Source of the DNA: JAODBQ01 sp047602055 | Lineage (GTDB): Bacteria; Actinomycetota; Acidimicrobiia; Acidimicrobiales; Ilumatobacteraceae | Assembly: GCA_047602055.1 (NCBI GenBank) | Contig: JASGIG010000001.1 | Location: 2,418,001 to 2,482,000, forward strand | Reading direction: 5' to 3' | DNA length: 64,000 nt | Shown: positions 41,913 through 50,401 of the stretch, one piece after another | How the letters are laid out: every line of letters begins with the position of its first letter | Numbering within the stretch: position 1 is the stretch's first letter | Made by a program: the position numbers and the translations under genes | The notes under the pieces: model-generated | Seen by the model: the letters and a program-made list of their open reading frames with translations, nothing else | Told to the model about the DNA's origin: nothing | Database searches by the model: none

Positions 41913-43180
41913 CCCTCCCGCTCGGGCTGCTGCCCGACACTGCGACGGTTGCCGGCGACGGCTCGCTGGCGATCGGCGGCTGCTCGGTCGCCGAGCTGGC
42001 CGCCGAGCACGGCACGCCGCTGTTCGTCTACGACGAGGCCCACCTGCGCGCCCGCTGCGCCGAGGCGGTCGCCGCGTTCGGGCTCGGCCAGGCCGTCTAC
42101 GCGACCAAGGCGTTCCTGTGCGCGGCGATGGCCCGGCTGGCCCACGAGGAGGGGATGCAGCTCGACGTGGCCAGCGGCGGCGAGCTGTTCGTCGCCCTGC
42201 GCGCCGGCGTCCCGGCGTCGTCGCTGGTGATGCACGGCAACAACAAGAGCGTCGCCGAGCTGCGGATGGCGATCGGGGCCGGCGTGCGCCACCTCGTCGT
42301 CGACAGCTTCGACGAGCTCGACCGGCTCGACGCCCTCCACGCCGAGGGCCTGGCGGCGCCGAGCGTCCTGGCCCGGATCACGCCGGGCGTGCACGCCCAC
42401 ACCCACGAGTTCATCGCCACCGGTCAGGACGACTCGAAGTTCGGCTTCAACCTCGGCAACGGCGACGCCCAGCGCGCCGTCGACCGGATGCGCCGCTCGC
42501 CGAGCGTGCGCCTGGCCGGCGTGCACTGCCACATCGGCTCCAACGTGTTCGAGGCGTCGAGCTTCGCCAAGGCCGCCGAGGTGATGGCCGGGTTCGCGAT
42601 CCCGCTCGACCTGCCCGAGCTGGTGCTCGGCGGCGGCCTCGGCGTCGCCTACGTCGAGGGCGAGGAGGCACCGACGATCACCCAGTGGGCCAACGTCCTG
42701 CTCGACGCCTGCCAGGCGCTCGGGGTGCGCAGCCGGGTCAGCGTCGAGCCGGGGCGCTCGATCGTCGCCGCCGCGGCGATCACCGTCTACACGGTCGGCA
42801 CGATCAAGGACATCCCCGGCGTGCGCACGTACGTGTCCGTCGACGGCGGGATGAGCGACAACCCCCGGCCGGTGCTGTACGGCAGCGGCTACGAGGCGTT
42901 CGCGCCGCGGGCCGTCGGCGCGGCGCGGCCGCGGCGGGCGCGGGTGGTCGGCAAGCACTGCGAGAGCGGCGACGTCCTGCTGTTCGACGCCCGTCTCCCG
43001 GCCGACCTCGCCGTCGGCGACCTGCTGGCCACCCCGGTCACCGGGGCCTACGGTCACTCGATGGCCAGCAACTACAACAAGCTGACCCGCCCGGCGGTGG
43101 TGTTCGTGGGCGACGGCGAGTCGCGCCTCGTCGTGCGCCGCGAGACCTACGAGGATCTCCTGCATTGTGAGGTGCTGTGA
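41906..43180 (+). CDS. lysA: diaminopimelate decarboxylase
   Basis: 424 aa, fold type III PLP enzyme. The PLP Lys is in VYATKAFLC (about residue 70), substrate/PLP segments are GVHCHIGSNV, LVLGGGLGVAY and VEPGRSIVA, and CESGDVLLFD supplies the active-site Cys. It converts meso-diaminopimelate to lysine, the last step of lysine synthesis. The start lies within the B3 hairpin; the TGA overlaps the PemK-like gene (GTGA). Confidence 0.96.
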   Translation: MTALPLGLLPDTATVAGDGSLAIGGCSVAELAAEHGTPLFVYDEAHLRARCAEAVAAFGLGQAVYATKAFLCAAMARLAHEEGMQLDVASGGELFVALRAGVPASSLVMHGNNKSVAELRMAIGAGVRHLVVDSFDELDRLDALHAEGLAAPSVLARITPGVHAHTHEFIATGQDDSKFGFNLGNGDAQRAVDRMRRSPSVRLAGVHCHIGSNVFEASSFAKAAEVMAGFAIPLDLPELVLGGGLGVAYVEGEEAPTITQWANVLLDACQALGVRSRVSVEPGRSIVAAAAITVYTVGTIKDIPGVRTYVSVDGGMSDNPRPVLYGSGYEAFAPRAVGAARPRRARVVGKHCESGDVLLFDARLPADLAVGDLLATPVTGAYGHSMASNYNKLTRPAVVFVGDGESRLVVRRETYEDLLHCEVL

Positions 43181-43608
43181 TCAAAGGCAAGCTCGGCGAG
43201 CTCTTCAGCCGCCTCACCGGCAAGTCGACGACCCCGTCCACCGGTCTCGTGATCGAGTACTCGCCGTCGCTCGACGGCGACGCCGACCCCGGCGAGGTCG
43301 TCTGGACCTGGGTGCCGTACGAGGACGACCCGTCGCAGGGCAAGGACCGCCCGGTGGTCGTCATCGGCCGGCGCGGCGCCCGGCTCGTCGCCGTGGCGCT
43401 GACGTCGAAGCGCCACGACAACGAGGCGCAGGTCCCCGTCGGCACCGGGCCGTGGGACCGCGAGGGCCGGCCGAGCTACGCCAAGGTCGAGCGCCTGCTC
43501 GACGTCGAGGCCGCGAAGGTCCGCCGCGAGGGGGCGATCCTCGACCGCGCCCGATTCGACGCGGTGGTCGCCGGCGCCCGCAGAGCGCACGGTGGCGTGC
43601 TGTCTTGA
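43177..43608 (+). CDS. PemK/MazF-like protein without adjacent antitoxin
   Basis: 143 aa. After a 30-residue N-terminal extension, DRPVVVIGRRGARLVAVALT, then SKRHDNEAQVPVGTGPWDRE and GRPSYAKVERLLDVE, give a PemK/MazF-like beta barrel. It is coupled to lysA by a GTGA overlap, unusual for a toxin, and no antitoxin gene is next to it. It may be a housekeeping member of the family rather than a toxin. It is followed directly by repeat A4. Confidence 0.75.
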   Translation: MIKGKLGELFSRLTGKSTTPSTGLVIEYSPSLDGDADPGEVVWTWVPYEDDPSQGKDRPVVVIGRRGARLVAVALTSKRHDNEAQVPVGTGPWDREGRPSYAKVERLLDVEAAKVRREGAILDRARFDAVVAGARRAHGGVLS

Positions 43609-43703
43609 TCGTGCTCCGGTCGCAGCCGAGCTGCTCCCTGCGCCTGCCGTGCTCGCCGCCGCCGCTGCGCTTCGGCGCTCGCCGCGTGTTGGATCGGTGC
43701 TGA
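43609..43703 (+). repeat. junction repeat family A, copy A4
   Basis: Starts right after the PemK-like stop (tcgtgctccggtcgcag), with GCAGC-CGA-GCTGC, the core CTCCCTGCGCCTGCCGTG, the tetraloop hairpin GCGC-TTCG-GCGC and the end gttggatcggtgct. Nearly identical to A2 and A3. Confidence 0.82.
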
Positions 43704-43755
43704 GCCCCGGAATCCCTGTTCCACGGCTGCGGCCCGCCCCGTAGCCTGGCCACCC

Positions 43756-45066
43756 GTGAGTGAGCCCGGCGTGCCCGACCCCGTCCGCACCCTCCGCATC
43801 GGCGTCCTCGGCTGCGGCAACGTCGGGGGAGCGCTCGCCGAGCTGATCACCCGCCAGCAGGCCGCCATCGCTGCCCGCACCGGGGTGCGCCTGGAGATCG
43901 GCGCGGTCGCCGTGCGCAACCTCAGCCGGCCCCGCGACGTCGCCCTGCCCGACGGCGTGCTCACCCGTGACGCCTACGCCGTCGTGTCGGACCCGTCGAT
44001 CGACCTCGTCGTCGAGACGATCGGCGGCATCGAGCCGGCCCGGGAGCTGATCACCACCGCGCTCAAGCACGGCAAGCCCGTCGTCACCGCCAACAAGGAG
44101 CTGCTCGCCAACGTCGGCACCGAGCTGTACGCCGCGGCCGACGACGCCGGCGTCGACCTGCTGTTCGAGGCGGCGGTCGCCGGTGGCATCCCGATCGTGC
44201 GGGCGCTGCGCGAGAGCCTGCGCGGCGAGCCGGTGCGCCGGGTGATGGGGATCATCAACGGCACGACGAACTTCATTCTCACCAAGATGGCCGAGGAGGG
44301 CGCCGACTACGCCGCGGCGCTCGCCGAGGCGCAGGCGCTGGGCTTCGCCGAGCGTGACCCGACGGCCGACGTGGAGGGCTACGACGCCGGGGCCAAGGCG
44401 GCGATCATGGCGACGATCGCGTTCGGCGTGAAGGTCGTCGCCGGCGACGTCTACCACGAGGGCATCAGCCACGTCACCGCCCACGACATCGGCATGGCCA
44501 AGCGCCTCGGCTACGTGGTCAAGCTGCTCGGCATCGCCGAGCTCGACGGCCCGACCGGAGAGGTGGCGGTGCGGGTCCATCCGGCGATGGTCCCCGAGCA
44601 CCACCCGCTGGCCAGCGTGCGCGACAGCTTCAACGCCGTGTTCGTCGAGGGCGACGCGGTCGGCTCGCTGATGTTCTTCGGGCGTGGTGCCGGCGGCAGC
44701 CCGACGGCCAGCGCGGTGCTCGGCGACGTCGTCGACGCGGCCACCAACCTCGTCAAGCAGACCCACGGCTCGCTCGGCACGTTCAGCCGTGCCCGCATCC
44801 GCCCGATCGACGAGACGTCGGCGGAGTACCTCCTCAACCTCGAGGTCGACGACCGCCCCGGCGTGCTGCACGCCGTCACCGGCGTGTTCGCCCGCAACGA
44901 CGTCAGCATCCGCGCCGCCGAGCAGGAGGGCAACGGCCCCGAGGCGCGGCTGGTGTTCATCACCCACGAGGCCCGCGAGTCGGCGGTCCAGGCCACGGTG
45001 CGCGAGCTGCGCGAGCTGGACTCGGTCCGCCAGGTCGGCAGCCTGCTCCGCGTGATCGGCGGCTAG
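43756..45066 (+). CDS. hom: homoserine dehydrogenase
   Basis: 436 aa. NAD(P)-binding GVLGCGNVGGALAELI, VTANKELLAN, the homoserine dehydrogenase signature region AAVAGGIPIVRALRESLRGE and GIINGTTNFILTKM, and a C-terminal ACT domain (LEVDDRPGVLHAVTGVFARN) for threonine feedback. It reduces aspartate semialdehyde to homoserine. GTG start. Confidence 0.96.
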   Translation: MSEPGVPDPVRTLRIGVLGCGNVGGALAELITRQQAAIAARTGVRLEIGAVAVRNLSRPRDVALPDGVLTRDAYAVVSDPSIDLVVETIGGIEPARELITTALKHGKPVVTANKELLANVGTELYAAADDAGVDLLFEAAVAGGIPIVRALRESLRGEPVRRVMGIINGTTNFILTKMAEEGADYAAALAEAQALGFAERDPTADVEGYDAGAKAAIMATIAFGVKVVAGDVYHEGISHVTAHDIGMAKRLGYVVKLLGIAELDGPTGEVAVRVHPAMVPEHHPLASVRDSFNAVFVEGDAVGSLMFFGRGAGGSPTASAVLGDVVDAATNLVKQTHGSLGTFSRARIRPIDETSAEYLLNLEVDDRPGVLHAVTGVFARNDVSIRAAEQEGNGPEARLVFITHEARESAVQATVRELRELDSVRQVGSLLRVIGG

Positions 45067-45130
45067 GTGTCGTGCTTCGGTCGCAGCCGCTCCCCCCTGC
45101 CCCGTCTGCTTCGGCGCTCGCCGCGCCTTG
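45067..45130 (+). repeat. junction repeat family A, copy A5 (degenerate, short)
   Basis: Directly after the hom TAG: gtgtcgtgcttcggtcgcag, a deleted middle, then GCTTCGGCGCTCGCCGCGCC and ttgaac. Reduced to about 64 bp; the thrC Shine-Dalgarno sequence (AGAGGTGAG) follows. Confidence 0.7.
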
Positions 45131-45145
45131 AACAGAGGTGAGCTC

Positions 45146-46513
45146 ATGAAGTACGTGTCGACCCGGGGGAGTGCCCCCGTCCTCGGCTTCGCCGATGCGC
45201 TGCTCGCCGGGCTGGCGACGGACGGCGGCCTGTACGTGCCGGAGGACTGGCCGGCGCTGCCACCGGCGATCGAGGGGGCCACCTACGCCGAGCGCGCCGC
45301 GCAGGTGATGGCCCCGTTCGTCGACGGCGACGGCGGCCTCGACGACGCCACGCTGCTGCGCCTGTGCCGTGACGCGTACGCCACGTTCCGCCACCCGGCG
45401 ATCGTGCCGCTCGTGCAGATCGGCGACCGCCACTTCGTCCAGGAGCTGTTCCATGGGCCGACGCTGGCGTTCAAGGACGTCGCCCTGCAGCTCGTCGGTC
45501 GGCTGTTCGACCACGTGCTCACCGCCCGCGGCGAGCGGGTGACGATCGTCGGGGCGACGAGCGGCGACACCGGCTCGGCGGCGATCGAGGGCGTGCGCGG
45601 CTGCGCGCACGTCGACATCGTCATCCTCTTCCCGCACGGCCGGGTCAGCGAGGTGCAGCGCCGGCAGATGACCACCGTCGACGCCCCGAACGTGCGCTGC
45701 GTCGCCGTCGAGGGCACGTTCGACGACTGCCAGGACCTCGTCAAGGCGATGTTCACCGACGCCCCGTTCCGCGAGTCGATGCGCCTCAGCGCGGTGAACT
45801 CGATCAACTGGGCGCGGGTGATGGCCCAGGTCGTCTACTACGTCGTCGCCGCCGATCTGCTCCAGGGCCCGCTGACGTTCAGCGTGCCGACCGGCAACTT
45901 CGGCAACGTCCTGTCCGGCTGGATCGCCCGGCAGATGGGCACACCGATCGAGGGGTTCGTCGTCGGCTCGAACGTCAACGACATCCTCACCCGCTTCTTC
46001 ACGGCCAACGACATGAGCACCGCGCCGGTGGTCCCGTCGCTCAGCCCGTCGATGGACATCCAGGTGTCGTCGAACTTCGAGCGGCTGCTGTTCGAGATGA
46101 ACGGCCGCGACGGTGGGATGACCGCCGAGCAGCTGCAGCGCTTCCGGGCCGTCGGCCGCTTGACGGTGGAGGACGACCAGCGCGGCGCGTTCGTCGACGG
46201 CGTGTTCCGCGCCGCATCGCTGGACGACGCGGCAACGCTCGAAGTGATCCGCGCGACGTACGAGGCGGCCGGCATGGTCCTCGACCCGCACTCCGCCGTT
46301 GCCGTCGGCACTGCCGAGCGCCTCGGCGCGCCGGGTCCGATCGTCTCGCTGGCGACGGCGCACCCGGCGAAGTTCCCCGACGCCGTCGAGCGGGCGATCG
46401 GCCTGCGCCCGGCACTGCCGCCACACCTCGCCGACCTGTTCGATCGCCCGGAGCGGGTCACCGTCCTGCCCAACGACCTCGCTGCGGTGGAGCGCTTCGT
46501 CGCCACCCGGTGA
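45146..46513 (+). CDS. thrC: threonine synthase
   Basis: 455 aa, long (E. coli/yeast-like) threonine synthase. N-terminal MKYVSTRG, the PLP lysine in HGPTLAFKDVALQ, GATSGDTGSAAIEG, FSVPTGNFGNVLSGW and SPSMDIQVSSNFERLLFE. It converts phosphohomoserine to threonine. ATG 45146 fits the family start and has AGAGGTGAG just upstream. The usual neighbour thrB is absent; a tandem repeat begins at the stop codon. Confidence 0.95.
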   Translation: MKYVSTRGSAPVLGFADALLAGLATDGGLYVPEDWPALPPAIEGATYAERAAQVMAPFVDGDGGLDDATLLRLCRDAYATFRHPAIVPLVQIGDRHFVQELFHGPTLAFKDVALQLVGRLFDHVLTARGERVTIVGATSGDTGSAAIEGVRGCAHVDIVILFPHGRVSEVQRRQMTTVDAPNVRCVAVEGTFDDCQDLVKAMFTDAPFRESMRLSAVNSINWARVMAQVVYYVVAADLLQGPLTFSVPTGNFGNVLSGWIARQMGTPIEGFVVGSNVNDILTRFFTANDMSTAPVVPSLSPSMDIQVSSNFERLLFEMNGRDGGMTAEQLQRFRAVGRLTVEDDQRGAFVDGVFRAASLDDAATLEVIRATYEAAGMVLDPHSAVAVGTAERLGAPGPIVSLATAHPAKFPDAVERAIGLRPALPPHLADLFDRPERVTVLPNDLAAVERFVATR

Positions 46514-46648
46514 CCGAGTTGTCGGGTGGTCGGTGACCGAGTTGTCGGGTGGTCGGTGACCGAGTTGTCGGGTGGTCGGTGACCGAGTTGTCGGGTGGTC
46601 GGTGACCGAGTTGTCGGGTGGTCGGTGACCGAGTTGTCGGGTGGTCGG
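46511..46648. repeat. tandem repeat, six 23-bp units (VNTR)
   Basis: Six identical 23-bp copies starting TGACCGAGTTGTCGGG at 46511, 46534, 46557, 46580, 46603 and 46626, then a partial unit. The first TGA is the thrC stop. Each unit can form GACC/GGTC and CCGA/TCGG pairings. Perfect identity implies recent expansion. No spacers, so not CRISPR. Confidence 0.95.
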
Positions 46649-46665
46649 TGACCACTGTCACGTCC

Positions 46666-46683
46666 GCAGGAACGGGTTCCTGC
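46666..46683. terminator. small hairpin between thrC and rho
   Basis: GCAGGAAC-GG-GTTCCTGC, 8-bp arms with a very short centre (effectively a 7-bp stem, 4-nt loop). It lies just upstream of the rho promoter and may end thrC transcription or be a protein-binding palindrome. Confidence 0.45.
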
Positions 46684-46697
46684 CTGCACCGATGACG

Positions 46698-46725
46698 TTG
46701 CGTTGCGTGGGGGCAGTGCTACAGT
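46698..46725 (+). promoter_or_regulatory. likely sigma-70-type promoter of rho
   Basis: TTGCGT (46698-46703), 16-nt spacer, TACAGT (46720-46725). It would give a leader of about 150 nt before the rho GTG; long rho leaders are used for Rho autoregulation in other bacteria. The leader shows no ORF with support. Confidence 0.5.
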
Positions 46726-46881
46726 TCGATGCAGTTCGTCCTCGCGAACTCCCGCTGCAACCGGCCTTCAGCCGAGGGTGCGGCGTGATGAATCCCCAGG
46801 CGGAGGGGCCGCCAGTCCGGTCGACGAAGGTCGTCCCGACCGAGCCCCTCGCCACGCACTCCCCGTGAAAGCAGGTGGCCG

Positions 46882-48747
46882 GTGGCCGCGGAAGCTCTCG
46901 AACAGTCCATGCTCGAGTCGAAGGACAAGGAGCAGTTGGTCGCCATCGCCCAGGCCCTCGGCATCAAGGCGAACGCCAGGGCGGCGAAGGCGACGCTGAT
47001 CGACAAGATCCTGGAGACGACGCGACCGGCCGCACCGGCGGCGCCGGCCCCCGCGGTGAACGGCAACGGCAGCGTGAACGCCGACGCGCCGGAAGCCGTC
47101 GCCGAGACGGCCGAGGCCGCGCCGGCCGATCCCGTGGCCGACGAGCAGCCGGCCGTCGTCGCCGAGGTGAACAGCGCGCCAGCCCCGGCCAAGCCGGCCC
47201 GCACGCCCCGCGCCAACGGTCGGGCCGCGGCCGCACCCGCCACGCCGGCGGCGCCCGCATCGCCGGCTCCCGAGCAGGAGTCGCTCCTCGGGCCCGACGG
47301 TGAACCGCTCGCCGACTGGGAGATCGAGCTGATCCAGTCCGGCGACGCCGGGGCATCGGCGGAGGCACCCGCAGCGGCGCCGCCGACCTCGACCGAGGCC
47401 GGCACCGGCGACGCAGAGACCGACGGCGACGACGGCGACGACCTCGGTCCCGACGACAACCGTCCCGGTGAGAGCCGCAACGCCCGCCGGCGGCGGCGCC
47501 GGCGCAACAAGGGCGGCGGCGAGGGCGGTGGCCAGAGCGACAACCGCTTCGAGCAGCGCGACCGCCAGCAGCGGCCCGCCGACACCGGCGCCGACGGCGA
47601 GCCGGTCAGCACCGAGCCCGTGCAGGTCGCCGGCTACCTCGACCTGCGCGACGAGGGCTACGGCTTCCTGCGGGTCAACGGCTACCTGTCCAGCCGTGAC
47701 GACGCCTACATCCCGGTCAAGCTCACCCGCCAGTACGGGCTGCGCAAGGGCGACCACGTCACCGGCCTCAGCCGGCCGGCGGGGCGCAACGAGAAGAACC
47801 CGGCGATGCTGGAGATCCACACGGTCAACGGCGGCGACCCGGACAAGGCCAAGACCCGGCGGCGCTTCGAGGACCTCACCGCGCTGTTCCCCGACGAGAA
47901 GCTCAAGCTGGAGAACCCGAACGATCCGGCGAACATGACGGCGCGGATCGTCGACCTCGTCTCGCCGATCGGCAAGGGCCAGCGCGGCATCATCGTCTCG
48001 CCGCCGAAGGCCGGCAAGACGACGATCATGAAGACGATCGCCACCTCGATCGAGGCCAACAACCCCGAGGTCGAGCTGATCGTCCTGTTGATCGACGAGC
48101 GTCCCGAGGAGGTCACCGACATGCGCCGCACGGTGCGTGGCGAGGTGATCTCCAGCACGTTCGACCGCCCGAGCGACGAGCACACCCACATCGCCGAACT
48201 GGCCATCGAGAAGGCCAAGCGGATGGTCGAGATCGGCAAGGACGTCGTCATCATCCTCGACGGCATCACCCGCCTCAGCCGCGCCTACAACCTGGCTGCC
48301 CCGGCCAGCGGCCGGATCCTGTCCGGCGGCATCGACGCCGGCGCGCTGTACCCGCCGAAGAAGTTCTTCGGCGCGGCCCGCAACGTCGAAGAGGGCGGCT
48401 CGCTGACCATCCTCGCCACCGCCCTGGTGGAGACGAACAGCCGAATGGACGACGCGATCTTCGAGGAGTTCAAGGGCACCGGCAACATGGAGCTGCGCCT
48501 GGACCGGCGCCTCGCCGAGCGGCGGATCTACCCGGCGATCGACGTCGACGCGTCGAGCACCCGCCACGAGGAGCTGCTGTTCGACCGCAAGCAGCTGCAG
48601 ATGGTCTGGAAGCTGCGACGTGTGCTCAGCGGCCTGGCCGCCGACGGCAACGCCGCCCCCGGTCTGGAGCTGCTGATCGACCGCCTGAAGACGTTCCGCA
48701 CCAACGACGAGTTCCTCAACGAGATCGCCAAGCAGCCGACGATGTAG
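46882..48747 (+). CDS. rho: transcription termination factor Rho
   Basis: 621 aa. An N-terminal Rho_N helical domain (LESKDKEQLVAIAQALGIKA) is followed by a long Ala/Pro/acidic then Arg/Gly-rich insertion (about 50-230, with RRRRRRRNKGGG) typical of actinobacteria, the CSD RNA-binding domain (GYLDLRDEGYGFLRVNGYLS) and the RecA-like ATPase with Walker A SPPKAGKTT, VILLDGI-type Walker B (VVIILDGITRLSRAYN), and the Q/R-loop region. GTG start with AGGTGG upstream. It is an RNA-dependent helicase that terminates transcription. Confidence 0.96.
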   Translation: MAAEALEQSMLESKDKEQLVAIAQALGIKANARAAKATLIDKILETTRPAAPAAPAPAVNGNGSVNADAPEAVAETAEAAPADPVADEQPAVVAEVNSAPAPAKPARTPRANGRAAAAPATPAAPASPAPEQESLLGPDGEPLADWEIELIQSGDAGASAEAPAAAPPTSTEAGTGDAETDGDDGDDLGPDDNRPGESRNARRRRRRRNKGGGEGGGQSDNRFEQRDRQQRPADTGADGEPVSTEPVQVAGYLDLRDEGYGFLRVNGYLSSRDDAYIPVKLTRQYGLRKGDHVTGLSRPAGRNEKNPAMLEIHTVNGGDPDKAKTRRRFEDLTALFPDEKLKLENPNDPANMTARIVDLVSPIGKGQRGIIVSPPKAGKTTIMKTIATSIEANNPEVELIVLLIDERPEEVTDMRRTVRGEVISSTFDRPSDEHTHIAELAIEKAKRMVEIGKDVVIILDGITRLSRAYNLAAPASGRILSGGIDAGALYPPKKFFGAARNVEEGGSLTILATALVETNSRMDDAIFEEFKGTGNMELRLDRRLAERRIYPAIDVDASSTRHEELLFDRKQLQMVWKLRRVLSGLAADGNAAPGLELLIDRLKTFRTNDEFLNEIAKQPTM

Positions 48748-48792
48748 GTCCCCGGTATCGTTGAACGCCGACCTCTTTGGAGAACCCCCATC

Positions 48793-49005
48793 ATGAAGAC
48801 CGAGACCCACCCCGACTACGCCGAGACCACGGTGCGCTGCTCGTGCGGCAACACGTTCTCGACCCGGTCGACCCGCGGCGGTGAGCTGCGCGTCGAGCTG
48901 TGCAACGAGTGCCACCCGTTCTTCACCGGCAAGCAGAAGCTGGTGGACACCGGTGGCCGCGTCGAGCGCTTCAACAAGCGCTACGGCGAGCGCTCCAAGA
49001 AGTAG
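48793..49005 (+). CDS. rpmE: 50S ribosomal protein L31
   Basis: 70 aa; zinc-binding (C+) form with CSCG and CNEC ligand pairs. Starts MKTETHPDYAETTVRCSCGN. A good Shine-Dalgarno sequence (GGAG) precedes the ATG. Follows rho as in most actinobacteria. Confidence 0.97.
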   Translation: MKTETHPDYAETTVRCSCGNTFSTRSTRGGELRVELCNECHPFFTGKQKLVDTGGRVERFNKRYGERSKK

Positions 49006-49040
49006 CGCTGAATCCCGTCACGCCACGCAGTGTGATCGTT

Positions 49041-49064
49041 CCGCCCGGCCGCGTGGCCGGGCGG
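49041..49064 (+). terminator. hairpin terminator after rpmE
   Basis: Perfect 10-bp stem CCGCCCGGCC-GCGT-GGCCGGGCGG, 36 nt after the rpmE stop, without a U-tract. It isolates rho-rpmE from the DUF1800/DUF1501 genes. Confidence 0.72.
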
Positions 49065-49077
49065 TGTACGTTGTGGC

Positions 49078-50392
49078 GTGGCCGACCCCGCTGACATCGC
49101 TCACCTGCTGCGGCGGGCAGAGGTCGTCGTCCACCCGGACCGGCTCGCCGCCCTCGAGCGCGCTGAGCCGTGACGCTGCGGTCGACGACGTCGTCGACCT
49201 CTCCCTGAACGGAACCCCGACGATGGACGCGTACCTGCTGTCGGAGGACGCGGCCGACGGCTGGGGCCAGTACGTCTACGCCTGCAACTGGTGGGTCCAA
49301 CAGTTCACGACGGTCGCTCGGCCGCTGCAGGAGAAGCTCACGCTGTTCTGGCACGGGCACTTCACCAGCGCCTGGTACGAGATCCACAAGGGCTTCCAGA
49401 TGATGCCCCAGAACCAGCTGTTCCGGTTGAACGCGCTCGGCAACCTGCGGACGCTCACCCAGTCGGTGGCGCTCGATCCGGCGATGCTCGTCTACCTGTC
49501 GAACGCCGACAACGTGAAGGGCCAGCCGAACCAGAACTTCGCCCGGGAGCTGATGGAGCTGTTCACGCTCGGCGTCGGCAACTACACCGAGGACGACGTG
49601 GCCATCGCCGCCCGGGCGTGGACCGGGTACAACTACGACCGCACCACCCTCCGGTACGTGTACCGCGACGACCGTCACGACGCCACGCCGGGCACGTTCT
49701 TCGGGGTCACCCAGGCGTGGACCGGCCCGCAGGTCGTCGACGCGATCTTCGACCGCAAGGGATCGGTCGTGGCCGCGTTCATCGCCCGCAAGCTGTGGGA
49801 GTTCTTCGCCTACGTCGGCCCGGCGCAGGGGATCGTCGACGACCTGGCCGCGGTGCTCGTGGCCAGCGGCTTCGAGCTCAAGCCGTTGCTGACGGCCCTG
49901 TTCAAGCGCCCCGAGTTCTACTCCGACCAGGCCAAGCAGGGCCTGGTGCGATCGCCGATCGAATACGTCGTCGCGCTCAGCGCGGCGAGCGGGATCAGCG
50001 GCAAGGATCTCGGCGTGGCCTGGCGGCTGGAGTCCACCGGTCAGCGGATGTACATGCCGCCGAACGTGTCGGGGTGGAAGCCGAACGGGGCATGGTTGAA
50101 CGGCTGTGCGCTCAGCGGCCGAGCCGGGTTCGCCGACAACGTCGCGTGGCGGCTCGCCGACGGCACGGCCCACGACGATCTCGCTACGGGCTCGCTCAAC
50201 GCCACGAACGCCGCTGCCGCCGTCGACAAGGCGGCCGCGCTGCTCGGGCTCACCTCCGCATCCGGCAGGACGCTCAGCGACGTCACCCGCCAGGCGCTCA
50301 CCGCCTGGTGGCAGACGGAGTCGAGCTCCTACTGGCGCAAGCGCAACCTGATGATGCTGATGCTCACCTCCCCCGAGATGAACCTGGCCTGA
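49078..50392 (+). CDS. DUF1800 family protein (one frameshift)
   Basis: Corrected length 437 aa. GTG start: ADPADIAHLLRRAE matches the DUF1800 N-terminus (xxHLLRRAxF). The frame breaks at 49159-49162 (one extra base in CGCG), after which LSRDAAVDDVVDLSLN continues. Later landmarks: EKLTLFWHGHFTSA, NFARELMELFTLGVGNYTED, MYMPPNVSGWKPNGAW. DUF1800 and DUF1501 genes are nearly always paired and encode exported proteins of unknown function. Inserted between rpmE and prfA. Confidence 0.88.
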
Positions 50393-50401
50393 GGCGACGA
50401 C

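Noticed and set aside
43177..43608. Complete type II toxin-antitoxin system next to lysA
   Set aside because: No antitoxin ORF is found between lysA and hom; the downstream gap is repeat A4.
46511..46648. CRISPR array
   Set aside because: Units are contiguous 23-bp copies without spacers and no cas genes are nearby.
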